This document shows positions 14,774 to 21,948 of a DNA stretch of 26,536 bases, in pieces. The notes beneath the pieces are model-generated. The model saw only the letters and a list, made by a program, of their open reading frames with translations. It was not told the origin of the DNA and made no database searches. The position numbers were made by a program, and so were the translations under genes. The DNA comes from a virus. The first letter of the stretch is position 1. Each line of letters opens with the position of its first letter. The stretch is from IMG/VR virus record IMGVR_UViG_3300030339_000209, positions 1 through 26,536 of that record, one strand, 5' to 3'.

Positions 14774-17755
14774 TTATTCTAATAATTGATCAAAATAACT
14801 ATCATCTGAATAAGTGCTTCCTAAGTTAACAAAATTTCTTTCAATTGTTTTTAACATACCATCTCTATAGTCAGCTTGTTTTCTTTCTATGAAGAATATA
14901 TAAAAACACGCCATTGTTAAACTCATAAGTAGGTCATCATGTTTTCCTTCAGCATGGTCTCTTCTTCCTCTTTTACTCCAAACCCATGTGTACATTTCAT
15001 TAATAATCATTGTACAAGGAATAATTAATTCTTTAGTTCTTAAAACTTCTTCAAGTTTATCTCCACCTAATGCTCTAGTTTTTTCTGATTGCCAAAATCC
15101 AATTTTTCTTTTTTTATCTTTAGTTGTAGGATCATCTTTTTTAAGAGTAGAGTAAAATATGTTAGTATATTTATAAAAATCTCTTAACACTAACAAAACA
15201 GATAAACCAAACTGATGTTCTATAATTACTAAAGCTTTGCCATATTCTTTTGCTTTTTCGAATATTATTTCTGCAAATTTTGTTGTTTCAAATTGATCTT
15301 TATAAGTAGCTACAATTTCAAAAGTAGTTAAATTAATGATTACAAAGGTGGAATAATCCGACCCATCTCCTGTTGCAACGTCAGAAACAAGAATATATTT
15401 ACACCCTTCAACATATGGTTTGTATTGTTTGTAATTTTTGTAAGGGCCACTTTTAACTTCATTTATTTGAGGGATATCTTTCGCAATTAACTCGTGCTCT
15501 CTAATAACTTCTGGATCTAAGACTTCACCACCAGAACCTGCAAAACTGCAATCTAATTCACAACGAGTTAGTCTTGGGCCTAGTTTTTTTGCTTCTATAT
15601 CATACCATGGACTTCTTATTTTTCCATCTTTAATAAAATTATATTCCTCTTTGCATTTACATTTATAACGTTGAACATTTTTTTTATTAGTCATATCAGG
15701 CCAAGAATCTCCGTTCATGAATTCTAAAGTGCCTCCATCCGGATGATTTTTATCTATTTTCCATCTATATAAACCTAAGTTATAAATCGGATGCTCAGTC
15801 CAGTGTGCATCAATTATATTCCAGCCGTTTTCTTCAGCGTTTGTATACTGGTCAAAGTACCATCCTTGGCTACCTTTTGGTGTGTTATGGGAGATTATTG
15901 AATTGTAAACCACTGAATGACACCAGTTTACATCATTTGTTTCAGGTAAAGAAAAATCATAAGTATAGTTCTGTTTTTCTTCTATAGATTTGATTTGAGT
16001 CCATACCGAATTTTCAATTAAAACTTTATCTTGTATTTCTTTTACTCTTTCATTGTTTAAAAAATCTTCATTGGTCGATGAAATATGATTAATTAATTTT
16101 TCTATATTTGCTCTTCCAGGATTACTATTGTAATGAATATAAATTTTGTGTTTTGTTCTAATTGTATCTACAGAAGTTTTTCCTATTTTGCATAATTCTC
16201 TTACAATTTTCATCCCGCTAGGAATTGGTCTAGCAAATACTTCTTTGTTTGATTTTCTAGTATTAGCCTTCCTTTCTAACCTGAATCCTATTTCATCATG
16301 AAACTTTGTTGCAAAAAAACCATCTATTTCTAAATTATGAGAATCAAATCTATGAACTATTCCTTTTTTGCTATAATAAGAATTCATTTTTTCTACCGGA
16401 ATTATTGATAGCAAAGATAAAATTCCGAAATTAGATAATATAATTCTAATTTGCTCAATAAGCAAAGGTGATTTTAAATTTATACCTACTCTATTCTTTT
16501 TTATAGTAGAATAACCATCTCCATCGAATATACCTTGTAGTAAAGCTTTCATGTTTTCTTTACTAATAGACATTAGTCTTTTAGGTATTTGTTTTTTTGA
16601 AGCTGTATAACTAAGATCAAATCCTAAATATTCTAAAAACTCTATTAAAACTTTTCTGCAAATTTCATAAGATACACCTATATTACTAGGGTTTTTATAG
16701 TAACTTAACCCTAATTTATCAAATATTTCAGTAATTCCATCTCCACAAGATATAGTTATACTCTTATGACTCGACGACCCTTTTGTTATATATAAACCTA
16801 GAAAATAACACCAATCAGGTGTTAAAAAGTTTGGAATATTAACTTCTTTTCTACCATTTCCTAACTTATTAACAAAATCGGAAATATCATCATTATTCCC
16901 CCAACAATCTGTTCCATATTGGTGACATAACCAATCTCCTACTTCTAATTCTTTAGCTTTAGTCCATTGATATTCTCCATTTTTATATGACCAATATTTA
17001 TGTTCGTTACTACTTTCAACAGAGTTAAAACTTGTTGTAATTTTTCTTGTATCACAATAACCATTAACATGAAAAAGACTACCTTGGCGTTTAATATCTT
17101 TTCCTCTAACATTATATTGCTCTATTTCGCATGTTTGTTTCTTTGAACAATCAATATCTTCTGGAATAAAATCTTTTATTTGTTGAATACCATTATCTGT
17201 AAAGACATAAGTATCATCTGTAACACAAGAAATTATGATACAACTCCCTTGAGATCTAGTTAAAGTAAGACCTGCCGATGCCCAAATATCAGTCATCCAT
17301 GAGATAGCCGCGCAGTTGCTTGACACTATTTCGTTTGTAAAATATTCGCTACCTTTCTCTACATCTAACAAGTCAAATAATTCAATTTCTTTTACTATTT
17401 TCTTTTTAGAAATTATTTTACTTCCAGAAACTAATAAATCTCCTTTTTTTACAAACTTTAAATATTGAAAAGAATCATCCAACATTTTAATTTTATGATA
17501 AGGAGAGCCTGTCAATTCTTTTCCATTAGAAAGTTTAATTTCGTAACAATAGGGTTTTGTTATTTTTTTTATTGAAGAAAAGTCACTCCATCCGGTTGGT
17601 GTTAAAACTTCCCATTCAGATATTTTTTTTATTTCTTTTGAATCTTGAGCATTAACATTATCTATATCGATAACATTAAAATCTATTTCATCACCATCTT
17701 CAGGTAAGTCAACATTATTTTCTTCTATATATTTTTGAAGTTCGTTATAATCCAC
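14774..17755 (-). CDS. terL: Large terminase, C-terminal half: split-intein C-fragment, short extein, second intein, nuclease domain
   Basis: 993-residue precursor starting with GTG directly after, and in frame with, the TAA of the spanin-like gene. Order: residues 1-147 intein C-fragment ending IVSSN; extein 148-176 (CAAISWMTDIWASAGLTLTR...); residues 177-624 a complete LAGLIDADG intein (starts CVTDDTYVF, ends IISHN); then extein 625-993 starting TPKGSQGW. The last part holds the rest of the ATPase domain and the RNase H-like nuclease, with Asp792 in VSDVATGDGS, Glu846 in VIIEHQFG and Asp940/941 in EGKHDDLLM. Joined to the N-half at 18710-19336 it forms a 573-residue TerL, a normal T4-like length. 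TerL drives ATP-dependent packaging of DNA into the prohead and cuts the concatemer. Confidence 0.93.
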   Translation of the reverse strand: MDYNELQKYIEENNVDLPEDGDEIDFNVIDIDNVNAQDSKEIKKISEWEVLTPTGWSDFSSIKKITKPYCYEIKLSNGKELTGSPYHKIKMLDDSFQYLKFVKKGDLLVSGSKIISKKKIVKEIELFDLLDVEKGSEYFTNEIVSSNCAAISWMTDIWASAGLTLTRSQGSCIIISCVTDDTYVFTDNGIQQIKDFIPEDIDCSKKQTCEIEQYNVRGKDIKRQGSLFHVNGYCDTRKITTSFNSVESSNEHKYWSYKNGEYQWTKAKELEVGDWLCHQYGTDCWGNNDDISDFVNKLGNGRKEVNIPNFLTPDWCYFLGLYITKGSSSHKSITISCGDGITEIFDKLGLSYYKNPSNIGVSYEICRKVLIEFLEYLGFDLSYTASKKQIPKRLMSISKENMKALLQGIFDGDGYSTIKKNRVGINLKSPLLIEQIRIILSNFGILSLLSIIPVEKMNSYYSKKGIVHRFDSHNLEIDGFFATKFHDEIGFRLERKANTRKSNKEVFARPIPSGMKIVRELCKIGKTSVDTIRTKHKIYIHYNSNPGRANIEKLINHISSTNEDFLNNERVKEIQDKVLIENSVWTQIKSIEEKQNYTYDFSLPETNDVNWCHSVVYNSIISHNTPKGSQGWYFDQYTNAEENGWNIIDAHWTEHPIYNLGLYRWKIDKNHPDGGTLEFMNGDSWPDMTNKKNVQRYKCKCKEEYNFIKDGKIRSPWYDIEAKKLGPRLTRCELDCSFAGSGGEVLDPEVIREHELIAKDIPQINEVKSGPYKNYKQYKPYVEGCKYILVSDVATGDGSDYSTFVIINLTTFEIVATYKDQFETTKFAEIIFEKAKEYGKALVIIEHQFGLSVLLVLRDFYKYTNIFYSTLKKDDPTTKDKKRKIGFWQSEKTRALGGDKLEEVLRTKELIIPCTMIINEMYTWVWSKRGRRDHAEGKHDDLLMSLTMACFYIFFIERKQADYRDGMLKTIERNFVNLGSTYSDDSYFDQLLE
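15884..17227 (-). other. Contiguous intein with LAGLIDADG domain in terL (intein 2)
   Basis: 448-residue insertion, precursor residues 177-624. Cys at the first position with block A CVTDDTYVFTDNGIQQIKDF, block-B-like SSNEHKYW, and the C-terminal end NSIISHN followed by Thr. LAGLIDADG-like helices are FLGLYITKG (318-326) and LQGIFDGDG (406-414). The first lacks the catalytic acid (Lys in its place). The insertion site is exactly IIIS^TPKG, the conserved ATPase coupling motif after Walker B. Confidence 0.9.
17315..17755 (-). other. C-terminal fragment of a naturally split intein (intein 1)
   Basis: 147 residues. After an acidic extension (residues 1-47) the intein core begins WEVLTPTGWSDFSSI; block B is LTGSPYHKIK (His87); the end is LDVEKGSEYFTNEIVSSN with Cys+1. 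The layout and the sequence style (LTPTGWSDF..., DVEKGSEYFTN) resemble the atypically split AceL-TerL intein known from Ace Lake phage terminases, which also has a very short N-fragment. Penultimate residue is Ser instead of the usual His. Confidence 0.87.
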
Positions 17756-18433
17756 TTAGTCTTTTTTATTAATAAACTTTAAATTTACTTTAGAATTAGG
17801 TCTTGTTAAATTACCACTTCCTCCATAAACCCATTCTCTAAAATTCCAAGGGAGAATATTTTTAATTTTCCAAGGTTTTTCTTTATATCTATAAACTGCG
17901 CAAAAAATAGTATCATTAGTATATAAATCAAAATCAAGCTTGAACTCAGGAATCTTTAATTTAAAATTAATACTATCCCAAGGATTAGTCCATACACCAA
18001 ACATTAAAGTATCAATTTTACTTACAACAGTATCATGTTGAGTAATAGTATCACGTAAAACAACACTTCCTTGACTATGGGTTTTTATAGAACCAGTATT
18101 CATTGATATTAAATTTCTAATTTTAATATCTTTTACCTCTAATTGTTTTTTCATAAATTCTATCTCTTTTGAGCTAGATTCTTTAATTTCTTTTTTTGAA
18201 AGAATTAAAACGCCGTTTTCAATTACTATTTGATCTAACTTATCTTTGTATTCTTTTGATTGTTTATTTAAAGCAGCGACATTTGCTGTTTGTCTAATAG
18301 CATTAGCTTCTTGATTGTTTCTATCAATAAAAAGATACAAAAACATTAAAACAATTATTATTATCCCTATTGTTTTGTAAACTTTGGGATTTAAAACAAA
18401 CTTTCCTATAGAAGTTAATAACGCTAAATTCAT
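17756..18433 (-). CDS. Membrane-anchored spanin-like (Rz-type) protein
   Basis: 225 residues: an N-terminal transmembrane helix at about 19-38 (KTIGIIIIVLMFLYLFI), a long coiled-coil region (about 45-110, KQSKEYKDKLDQIVIENG), then a soluble C-terminal part ending in basic residues. The topology, one N-in anchor plus periplasmic coiled coil, matches i-spanins and similar proteins of Bacteroidota phages; assignment is by topology, not by a diagnostic motif. It lies between the two terL halves, its stop TAA is directly followed in frame by the GTG of terL-C, and it is 12 nt from the upstream small gene. Confidence 0.6.
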   Translation of the reverse strand: MNLALLTSIGKFVLNPKVYKTIGIIIIVLMFLYLFIDRNNQEANAIRQTANVAALNKQSKEYKDKLDQIVIENGVLILSKKEIKESSSKEIEFMKKQLEVKDIKIRNLISMNTGSIKTHSQGSVVLRDTITQHDTVVSKIDTLMFGVWTNPWDSINFKLKIPEFKLDFDLYTNDTIFCAVYRYKEKPWKIKNILPWNFREWVYGGSGNLTRPNSKVNLKFINKKD

Positions 18434-18445
18434 TTTTTTTATATT

Positions 18446-18670
18446 TTATATTTTATATTTAAAACCAATTATATTTTTACCTTCTCCTTGTCTAATAGAA
18501 AACTCTTCACTATGTAATAATAATGTTTGGTGAGAATTTATTTCTGGATTGTAAAAGGAACATTCATATAGAATTTGATCATATTTTATTTGAACCATAG
18601 AAATTGTTGCTTTTTGTTTACTTACAATAATAACTACTGGAGTTCCGCATTTAAATATTTCTAATTTCAT
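18446..18670 (-). CDS. Small beta-rich unknown protein
   Basis: 74 residues (MKLEIFKCGTPVVIIVSKQK...) with the rhythm of a small SH3-like barrel: GTPVVII, then TISMVQIKYDQILYECSFYN, then HSEEFSI. Such proteins are frequent in Bacteroidota phages but unassigned. First gene after a promoter-like box, transcribed toward the spanin-like gene and terL-C. Confidence 0.65.
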   Translation of the reverse strand: MKLEIFKCGTPVVIIVSKQKATISMVQIKYDQILYECSFYNPEINSHQTLLLHSEEFSIRQGEGKNIIGFKYKI

Positions 18671-18682
18671 TACAATTTGTTT

Positions 18683-18700
18683 TTTGTTTTAAATACTAAG
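18683..18700 (-). promoter_or_regulatory. Promoter-like element between terL halves
   Basis: Minus strand TTAGTATTTAAAACAA, a variant of the recurrent box, 14-30 nt before the ATG at 18670 and after the stop of terL-N. It would let the C-half of terL be transcribed separately from the N-half. Confidence 0.4.
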
Positions 18701-18709
18701 GATTATCAA

Positions 18710-19336
18710 CTATTTATAACTTTCATCATAAAATATTTTACCTATTTCTACTTTACTTAAAGCTTTGCTTGATTTATTTCGTATTAATACGTTAGTATCA
18801 AATGAAATGGATTCATCTATACATAGAAGTGATATTGTATCTCCACGACAAGCATCAGGTTTATTAGCTTCTGCTAAGATAGTACTACCGTTAACTAACC
18901 CAAAAGATTCTTTAGCATCATTACCAACAATATAATCAGGTATTAACCATGGAGCTTTTTTTCTTGCTCCATCTAAAAACTCTCTAACTCCTTTTAAAAA
19001 CTTACGAGATGTTTTTTTCTCTTGTGCTAATGCATTTACGACTTTTTTCTTTTTTGTTGCCATATACCATGCAACATAAGCTTGAGAAACAGTTGTTAAG
19101 CCTGTTTGTCTTGTTTTCATAGTTAAATTATAACTAAACTCTTCAAAACTTTTTATTGCTCTTTCTTGATAAGGATAAGGATTAAATAAAGATTCAAGAC
19201 CAGTAGCAGGGTCTGAAATAGGAAAATAATTTTTAATTGTATATAAAGGATCTCTAATACACTTAATATATTCTTTGAGAACTACTTCTGTTCTAGTTCT
19301 ATCATCTAAAGTTCCTAAATATTCTAAAGTCAGCAT
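18710..19336 (-). CDS. terL: Large terminase, N-terminal half fused to split-intein N-fragment
   Basis: 208 residues. Residues 1-175 are the N-terminal ATPase part of TerL: adenine-binding region (FNPYPYQERAIKSFEEF), a deviant Walker A (KTRQTGLTT, with the Lys upstream as in many terminases) and Walker B LLCIDE at 170-175. Residues 176-208 (SISFDTNVLIRNKSS... to the TAG stop) match intein block A. The chain therefore stops in the middle of Walker B unless trans-spliced to the downstream half, where the motif continues with CAAISW. It starts 3 nt after the 2H-phosphoesterase stop. Confidence 0.92.
   Translation of the reverse strand: MLTLEYLGTLDDRTRTEVVLKEYIKCIRDPLYTIKNYFPISDPATGLESLFNPYPYQERAIKSFEEFSYNLTMKTRQTGLTTVSQAYVAWYMATKKKKVVNALAQEKKTSRKFLKGVREFLDGARKKAPWLIPDYIVGNDAKESFGLVNGSTILAEANKPDACRGDTISLLCIDESISFDTNVLIRNKSSKALSKVEIGKIFYDESYK
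18713..18811 (-). other. N-terminal fragment of the naturally split intein (intein 1)
   Basis: 33 residues: SISFDTNVLIRNKSS..., then KVEIGKIFYDESYK. Block A pattern with Ser as the nucleophile and DT at positions 5-6. The short basic fragment (6 Lys/Arg) complements the acidic extension of the C-fragment about 1 kb downstream. Confidence 0.87.
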
Positions 19337-19338
19337 AA

Positions 19339-20001
19339 TTATTTTATTATAGTTTTCGGTAATTTTTCCTCTTTTGATAAAATATGTTCAAACTTTTTAG
19401 TTTTATTTCCATTATCAATTGGTTCCGAATAAACAATTTTATAAGGATTAACTGTAAAAAACTCTTCTTTAAACATTTCAATATATTTTTTTGCTGTACC
19501 TGAATTAAGATAAGCTATAGTAGAGTGTGGATGATAATCAGGAAAATCTGACGTATAAGAAAAGTTTAATGTTAAATCTTTATTAATTTTAAACAAAGGA
19601 TCTTTTTCCTTTGAATATATTCCTCTACCTACTTGTTGTTCGCAATCAAATTTAAGTACATCAAAATCTTTATTGTTAAAAGAAGAAACATTATGTAAAA
19701 GCAATTGTGGAAGTTTAGTTTTTAGAATTTCTTTAAATACTTCTTCACTATTTGTTTCTTTATAATGAAAACCATATAATAAAGTTAAATGAGGTTCAGT
19801 TTCAAGTCCGAATCCTGGTTTATTATAAATATCATCTGTTGATATTTTTTTTTGAAAATCTTTTAATTCAGGAAAGTCAAAATACAACATTGCGCATCCA
19901 AATTTATACTTCCCTTCGTTTACTTCTTTAAGAATAACTTTTTTACTACTTACAAGCTCTAGACGCTCTTTTAACATATGTATTTTCTCTTGTTTATTCA
20001 T
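19339..20001 (-). CDS. 2H phosphoesterase with N-terminal leader motif
   Basis: 220 residues. Two H-x-(T/S) motifs, PHLTLLYGF (His71, Thr73) and YHPHSTIAYL (His159, Thr161), are the signature of the 2H phosphoesterase superfamily (LigT/CPDase-like), acting on 2'-5' or cyclic phosphodiesters. Residues about 8-26 (HMLKERLELVSSKKVILKE) form the shared leader ending LKE. Known phage 2H enzymes include the anti-CBASS protein Acb1 of T4, so degradation of defence signalling nucleotides is one possibility; RNA repair is another. Upstream lie an attenuator-like leader (20067-20130) and a promoter-like box; terL-N follows after 2 nt. Confidence 0.8.
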   Translation of the reverse strand: MNKQEKIHMLKERLELVSSKKVILKEVNEGKYKFGCAMLYFDFPELKDFQKKISTDDIYNKPGFGLETEPHLTLLYGFHYKETNSEEVFKEILKTKLPQLLLHNVSSFNNKDFDVLKFDCEQQVGRGIYSKEKDPLFKINKDLTLNFSYTSDFPDYHPHSTIAYLNSGTAKKYIEMFKEEFFTVNPYKIVYSEPIDNGNKTKKFEHILSKEEKLPKTIIK

Positions 20002-20066
20002 TTTTAGCTATATATGTCTAAATATTAATTTAATTCGAATTTACACTGTTTTTGAAAGAAAAATAA

Positions 20067-20130
20067 CAAAGGGAGGAGTATCTAAAAATAAAAATTAGAT
20101 ATACTCCCTTTGTATTTGTGTTGGACTCAT
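20067..20130 (-). promoter_or_regulatory. Attenuator-like leader: 11-codon ORF overlapping a long hairpin
   Basis: Minus strand: ORF 20130-20095 encodes MSPTQIQREYI and its last codons and stop form the 5' arm of a hairpin (stem between 20067-20084 and 20095-20112, CAAAGGGAG pairing with CTCCCTTTG plus inner TATCTAA/TTAGATA) followed by a T-rich tract. Translation of the leader would block the hairpin. It lies between a promoter-like box and the 2H-phosphoesterase start, so it could set read-through. It may instead be a plain terminator of a short transcript. Confidence 0.45.
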
Positions 20131-20136
20131 AACCAA

Positions 20137-20150
20137 TTTTAAATATAATA
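20137..20150 (-). promoter_or_regulatory. Promoter-like element (TATTATATTTAAAA)
   Basis: Minus-strand copy of the recurrent box upstream of the leader ORF and 2H-phosphoesterase gene. Confidence 0.5.
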
Positions 20151-20172
20151 AAAATATAAAAATCGCAAAAAG

Positions 20173-20182
20173 TTATATTTAA
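20173..20182 (+). promoter_or_regulatory. Promoter-like element (TTATATTTAA)
   Basis: Plus-strand copy 13 nt before the ATG at 20196, back to back with the minus-strand copy at 20137-20150; the motif again follows gene orientation. Confidence 0.55.
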
Positions 20183-20195
20183 AAAAAACAAAAAT

Positions 20196-20855
20196 ATGAA
20201 AGAAACTGTACTTGCAAAAAAAATTGTAACTTATTTTGAAAACAAAAACCTTACTTGTTATAAAGAAGTAAGCAAATCAGGTACAGGTGGAGCAATTAGA
20301 TGTGATTGCTATTTTGTAAAAAAAGAAAAAGATGTTATAGTAGATGCATTTGTAATTGAAGTGAAAACAACTTTAAGTTTAAAAGTAATAGAACAAGCAT
20401 TTAGATGGAAAGCTTTTGCAAAAAAAGTTTACATTGGAGTTCCTAAACCTAAAAGAAGACCAGTAAAATCAAGAAGATTTGCTGTTTATGTTTGTCAAAA
20501 ACTAGGTGTAGGGATTTTTGAAGTTTCAGAAAATGGTAATGTAGAAATGTTAACAGAATCTGAAATTAACCCTAAGTTTAAACTACCGCCTTTGTTTGAA
20601 GAACAGAAAAAGTCAAAAGCTGGAAATGCTAAATCTGAATACTTTACAGTTTACAAAAAAACAATCGCGAATATAAATGATTTTATGAAAGATAAAACAG
20701 AATATAAATTATCTGATCTTTTTAAAGAAATCGACCATCATTACTCAAATATTTCTTCCGCTCAAGGATGTATAAAAAAATATATCAAAAAAGGAGTGAT
20801 TACAAATTATAAAATCAAACAAAAAGGAAAACAATTATATATTGAAAAAATTTAA
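20196..20855 (+). CDS. PD-(D/E)XK-like nuclease domain protein with C-terminal winged helix
   Basis: 219 residues. N-terminal domain: CDCYFVKKEKDVIVDAFVIE with VIEVKTT giving the ExK of a PD-(D/E)XK core (Asp in RCDCYF), then EQAFRWKAFAKKVYIGVP, typical of restriction-like folds that discuss host-transported DNA ends. The C-terminal part (KLSDLFKEIDHHYSNISSAQ, then KKGVITNYKIKQKGKQLYIE) reads as a winged helix. Lone plus-strand gene among minus-strand units. Could be an accessory nuclease or a DNA-binding regulator; function not established. Confidence 0.65.
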   Translation: MKETVLAKKIVTYFENKNLTCYKEVSKSGTGGAIRCDCYFVKKEKDVIVDAFVIEVKTTLSLKVIEQAFRWKAFAKKVYIGVPKPKRRPVKSRRFAVYVCQKLGVGIFEVSENGNVEMLTESEINPKFKLPPLFEEQKKSKAGNAKSEYFTVYKKTIANINDFMKDKTEYKLSDLFKEIDHHYSNISSAQGCIKKYIKKGVITNYKIKQKGKQLYIEKI

Positions 20856-21886
20856 CTAATAATTTTTCCAGAAATAGCACTTTTTAGTTTTACTTCTTCT
20901 TTAGAAAAAACTTTGCTATTATCATTACACCAAAAATCTCCATTTATTTTTTTCGAAATACCTTCCAAAGAATTAATGTTATTTTTCGCACAAGAATAAT
21001 AATTTCCAACATAAGTTGGACCTCCTTTTAGATTTATTAATTGATTGTTAGAGCAATCAAAAAAATCTCCTATGTTTTGTGGACAACCGATTAAAGAAGT
21101 TAATTTGTTATACGAGCAATTGAAATCTATTCTTACCTTTTGAGGTCCGTTTTTTAAAGAAGTTAATTGGTTGTATGAACAATTAAAATCTGTATTAATT
21201 TCACTAGGGCTTCCTGTCAAAGACAATAAACTGTTATTATGACATTCGTAAGACATTCCTACTTGCTGTGGTCCTCCAGATAAGCTTTTTAATTTATTAT
21301 GATGACAATAAAAATCTTTACCTATACTGCTTGCGCATCCTTCAAGAGATGATAATTCATTAAAAGAGCAATTTAAAACTCCAGGAATTATATTAGTACA
21401 TCCTTTTAAAGTTAACAAGCTATTATACATACATAAAAAACTGCTATTAAGTTTTTTAGGACTATATTCTAAAGATTCTAAACGATTATGACTGCAATTA
21501 TAAATACCAGATACTGCAATTGGTCCGTTTTTTAAAGTTAATAATTGATTATCAGAACAATCAAAATTCCCTTTTACATAACCAAAATTAATAGGAATTC
21601 TTTTTAAATTTAAACTTTTTATATAAACATCGCCTTCAACATTAATAGTGTATTTTTTATAATAAGTTTTGAAGATATTTAATTCTTGAGAACCTAAAAT
21701 TCCTTTAAAGATTATTTCATTTTTATCAATAGTAATTAATAAATCCAATTTTCTTTTTAATTCAGATATATCTTCTTTTTTGTTAACTTTATTAATTACA
21801 TTTTCATCTTCTGAAAGTATAATTAACTTATTAGATATACTTTCAAGTTTTTCTATTAATATTTGAAGTTTTTGAGAATTATTCAT
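20852..21886 (-). CDS. Leucine-rich-repeat protein with leader motif
   Basis: 344 residues. N-terminal leader QKLQILIEKLESISNKLIIL followed by SED (possible LSE site). From about residue 95 to 330 there are around ten repeats of roughly 21 residues with the pattern L-x-x-L-x-G-x-P-x-x-V-x-x-x-F-x-C-S-x-N-x, e.g. FNCSYNQLTSLKNGPQKVRI. This is an LRR type seen in several large phages, forming a curved solenoid probably for protein binding. Its stop overlaps the convergent plus-strand gene by 4 nt. It has its own promoter-like box. Confidence 0.75.
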   Translation of the reverse strand: MNNSQKLQILIEKLESISNKLIILSEDENVINKVNKKEDISELKRKLDLLITIDKNEIIFKGILGSQELNIFKTYYKKYTINVEGDVYIKSLNLKRIPINFGYVKGNFDCSDNQLLTLKNGPIAVSGIYNCSHNRLESLEYSPKKLNSSFLCMYNSLLTLKGCTNIIPGVLNCSFNELSSLEGCASSIGKDFYCHHNKLKSLSGGPQQVGMSYECHNNSLLSLTGSPSEINTDFNCSYNQLTSLKNGPQKVRIDFNCSYNKLTSLIGCPQNIGDFFDCSNNQLINLKGGPTYVGNYYSCAKNNINSLEGISKKINGDFWCNDNSKVFSKEEVKLKSAISGKIIS

Positions 21887-21894
21887 TTCTTTTT

Positions 21895-21907
21895 TTATTA
21901 AATATAA
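21895..21907 (-). promoter_or_regulatory. Promoter-like element (TTATATTTAATAA)
   Basis: Immediately follows (partly overlaps) the T-tract of the terminator at 21908-21937 and precedes the ATG at 21886. Confidence 0.55.
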
Positions 21908-21938
21908 AAACCCTTTTAAATTTCTATAAAAGGGTTTA
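21905..21938 (-). terminator. Rho-independent terminator
   Basis: Stem AAACCCTTTTA/TAAAAGGGTTT followed on the minus strand by a T-rich tract, 11 nt after the stop of the 505-residue gene. The T-tract is shared with the promoter box of the LRR gene. Confidence 0.85.
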
Positions 21939-21948
21939 AATTTTATTT

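Noticed and set aside
14774-17755. Reading the 993-residue ORF as an unrelated protein or fusion without inteins
   Set aside because: The extein pieces are contiguous in TerL motif order and both insertions have proper intein ends (SSN|C and HN|T).
21100-21600. DNA repeat array in the LRR gene
   Set aside because: Repetition is at protein level with diverged codons; explained by the LRR fold.
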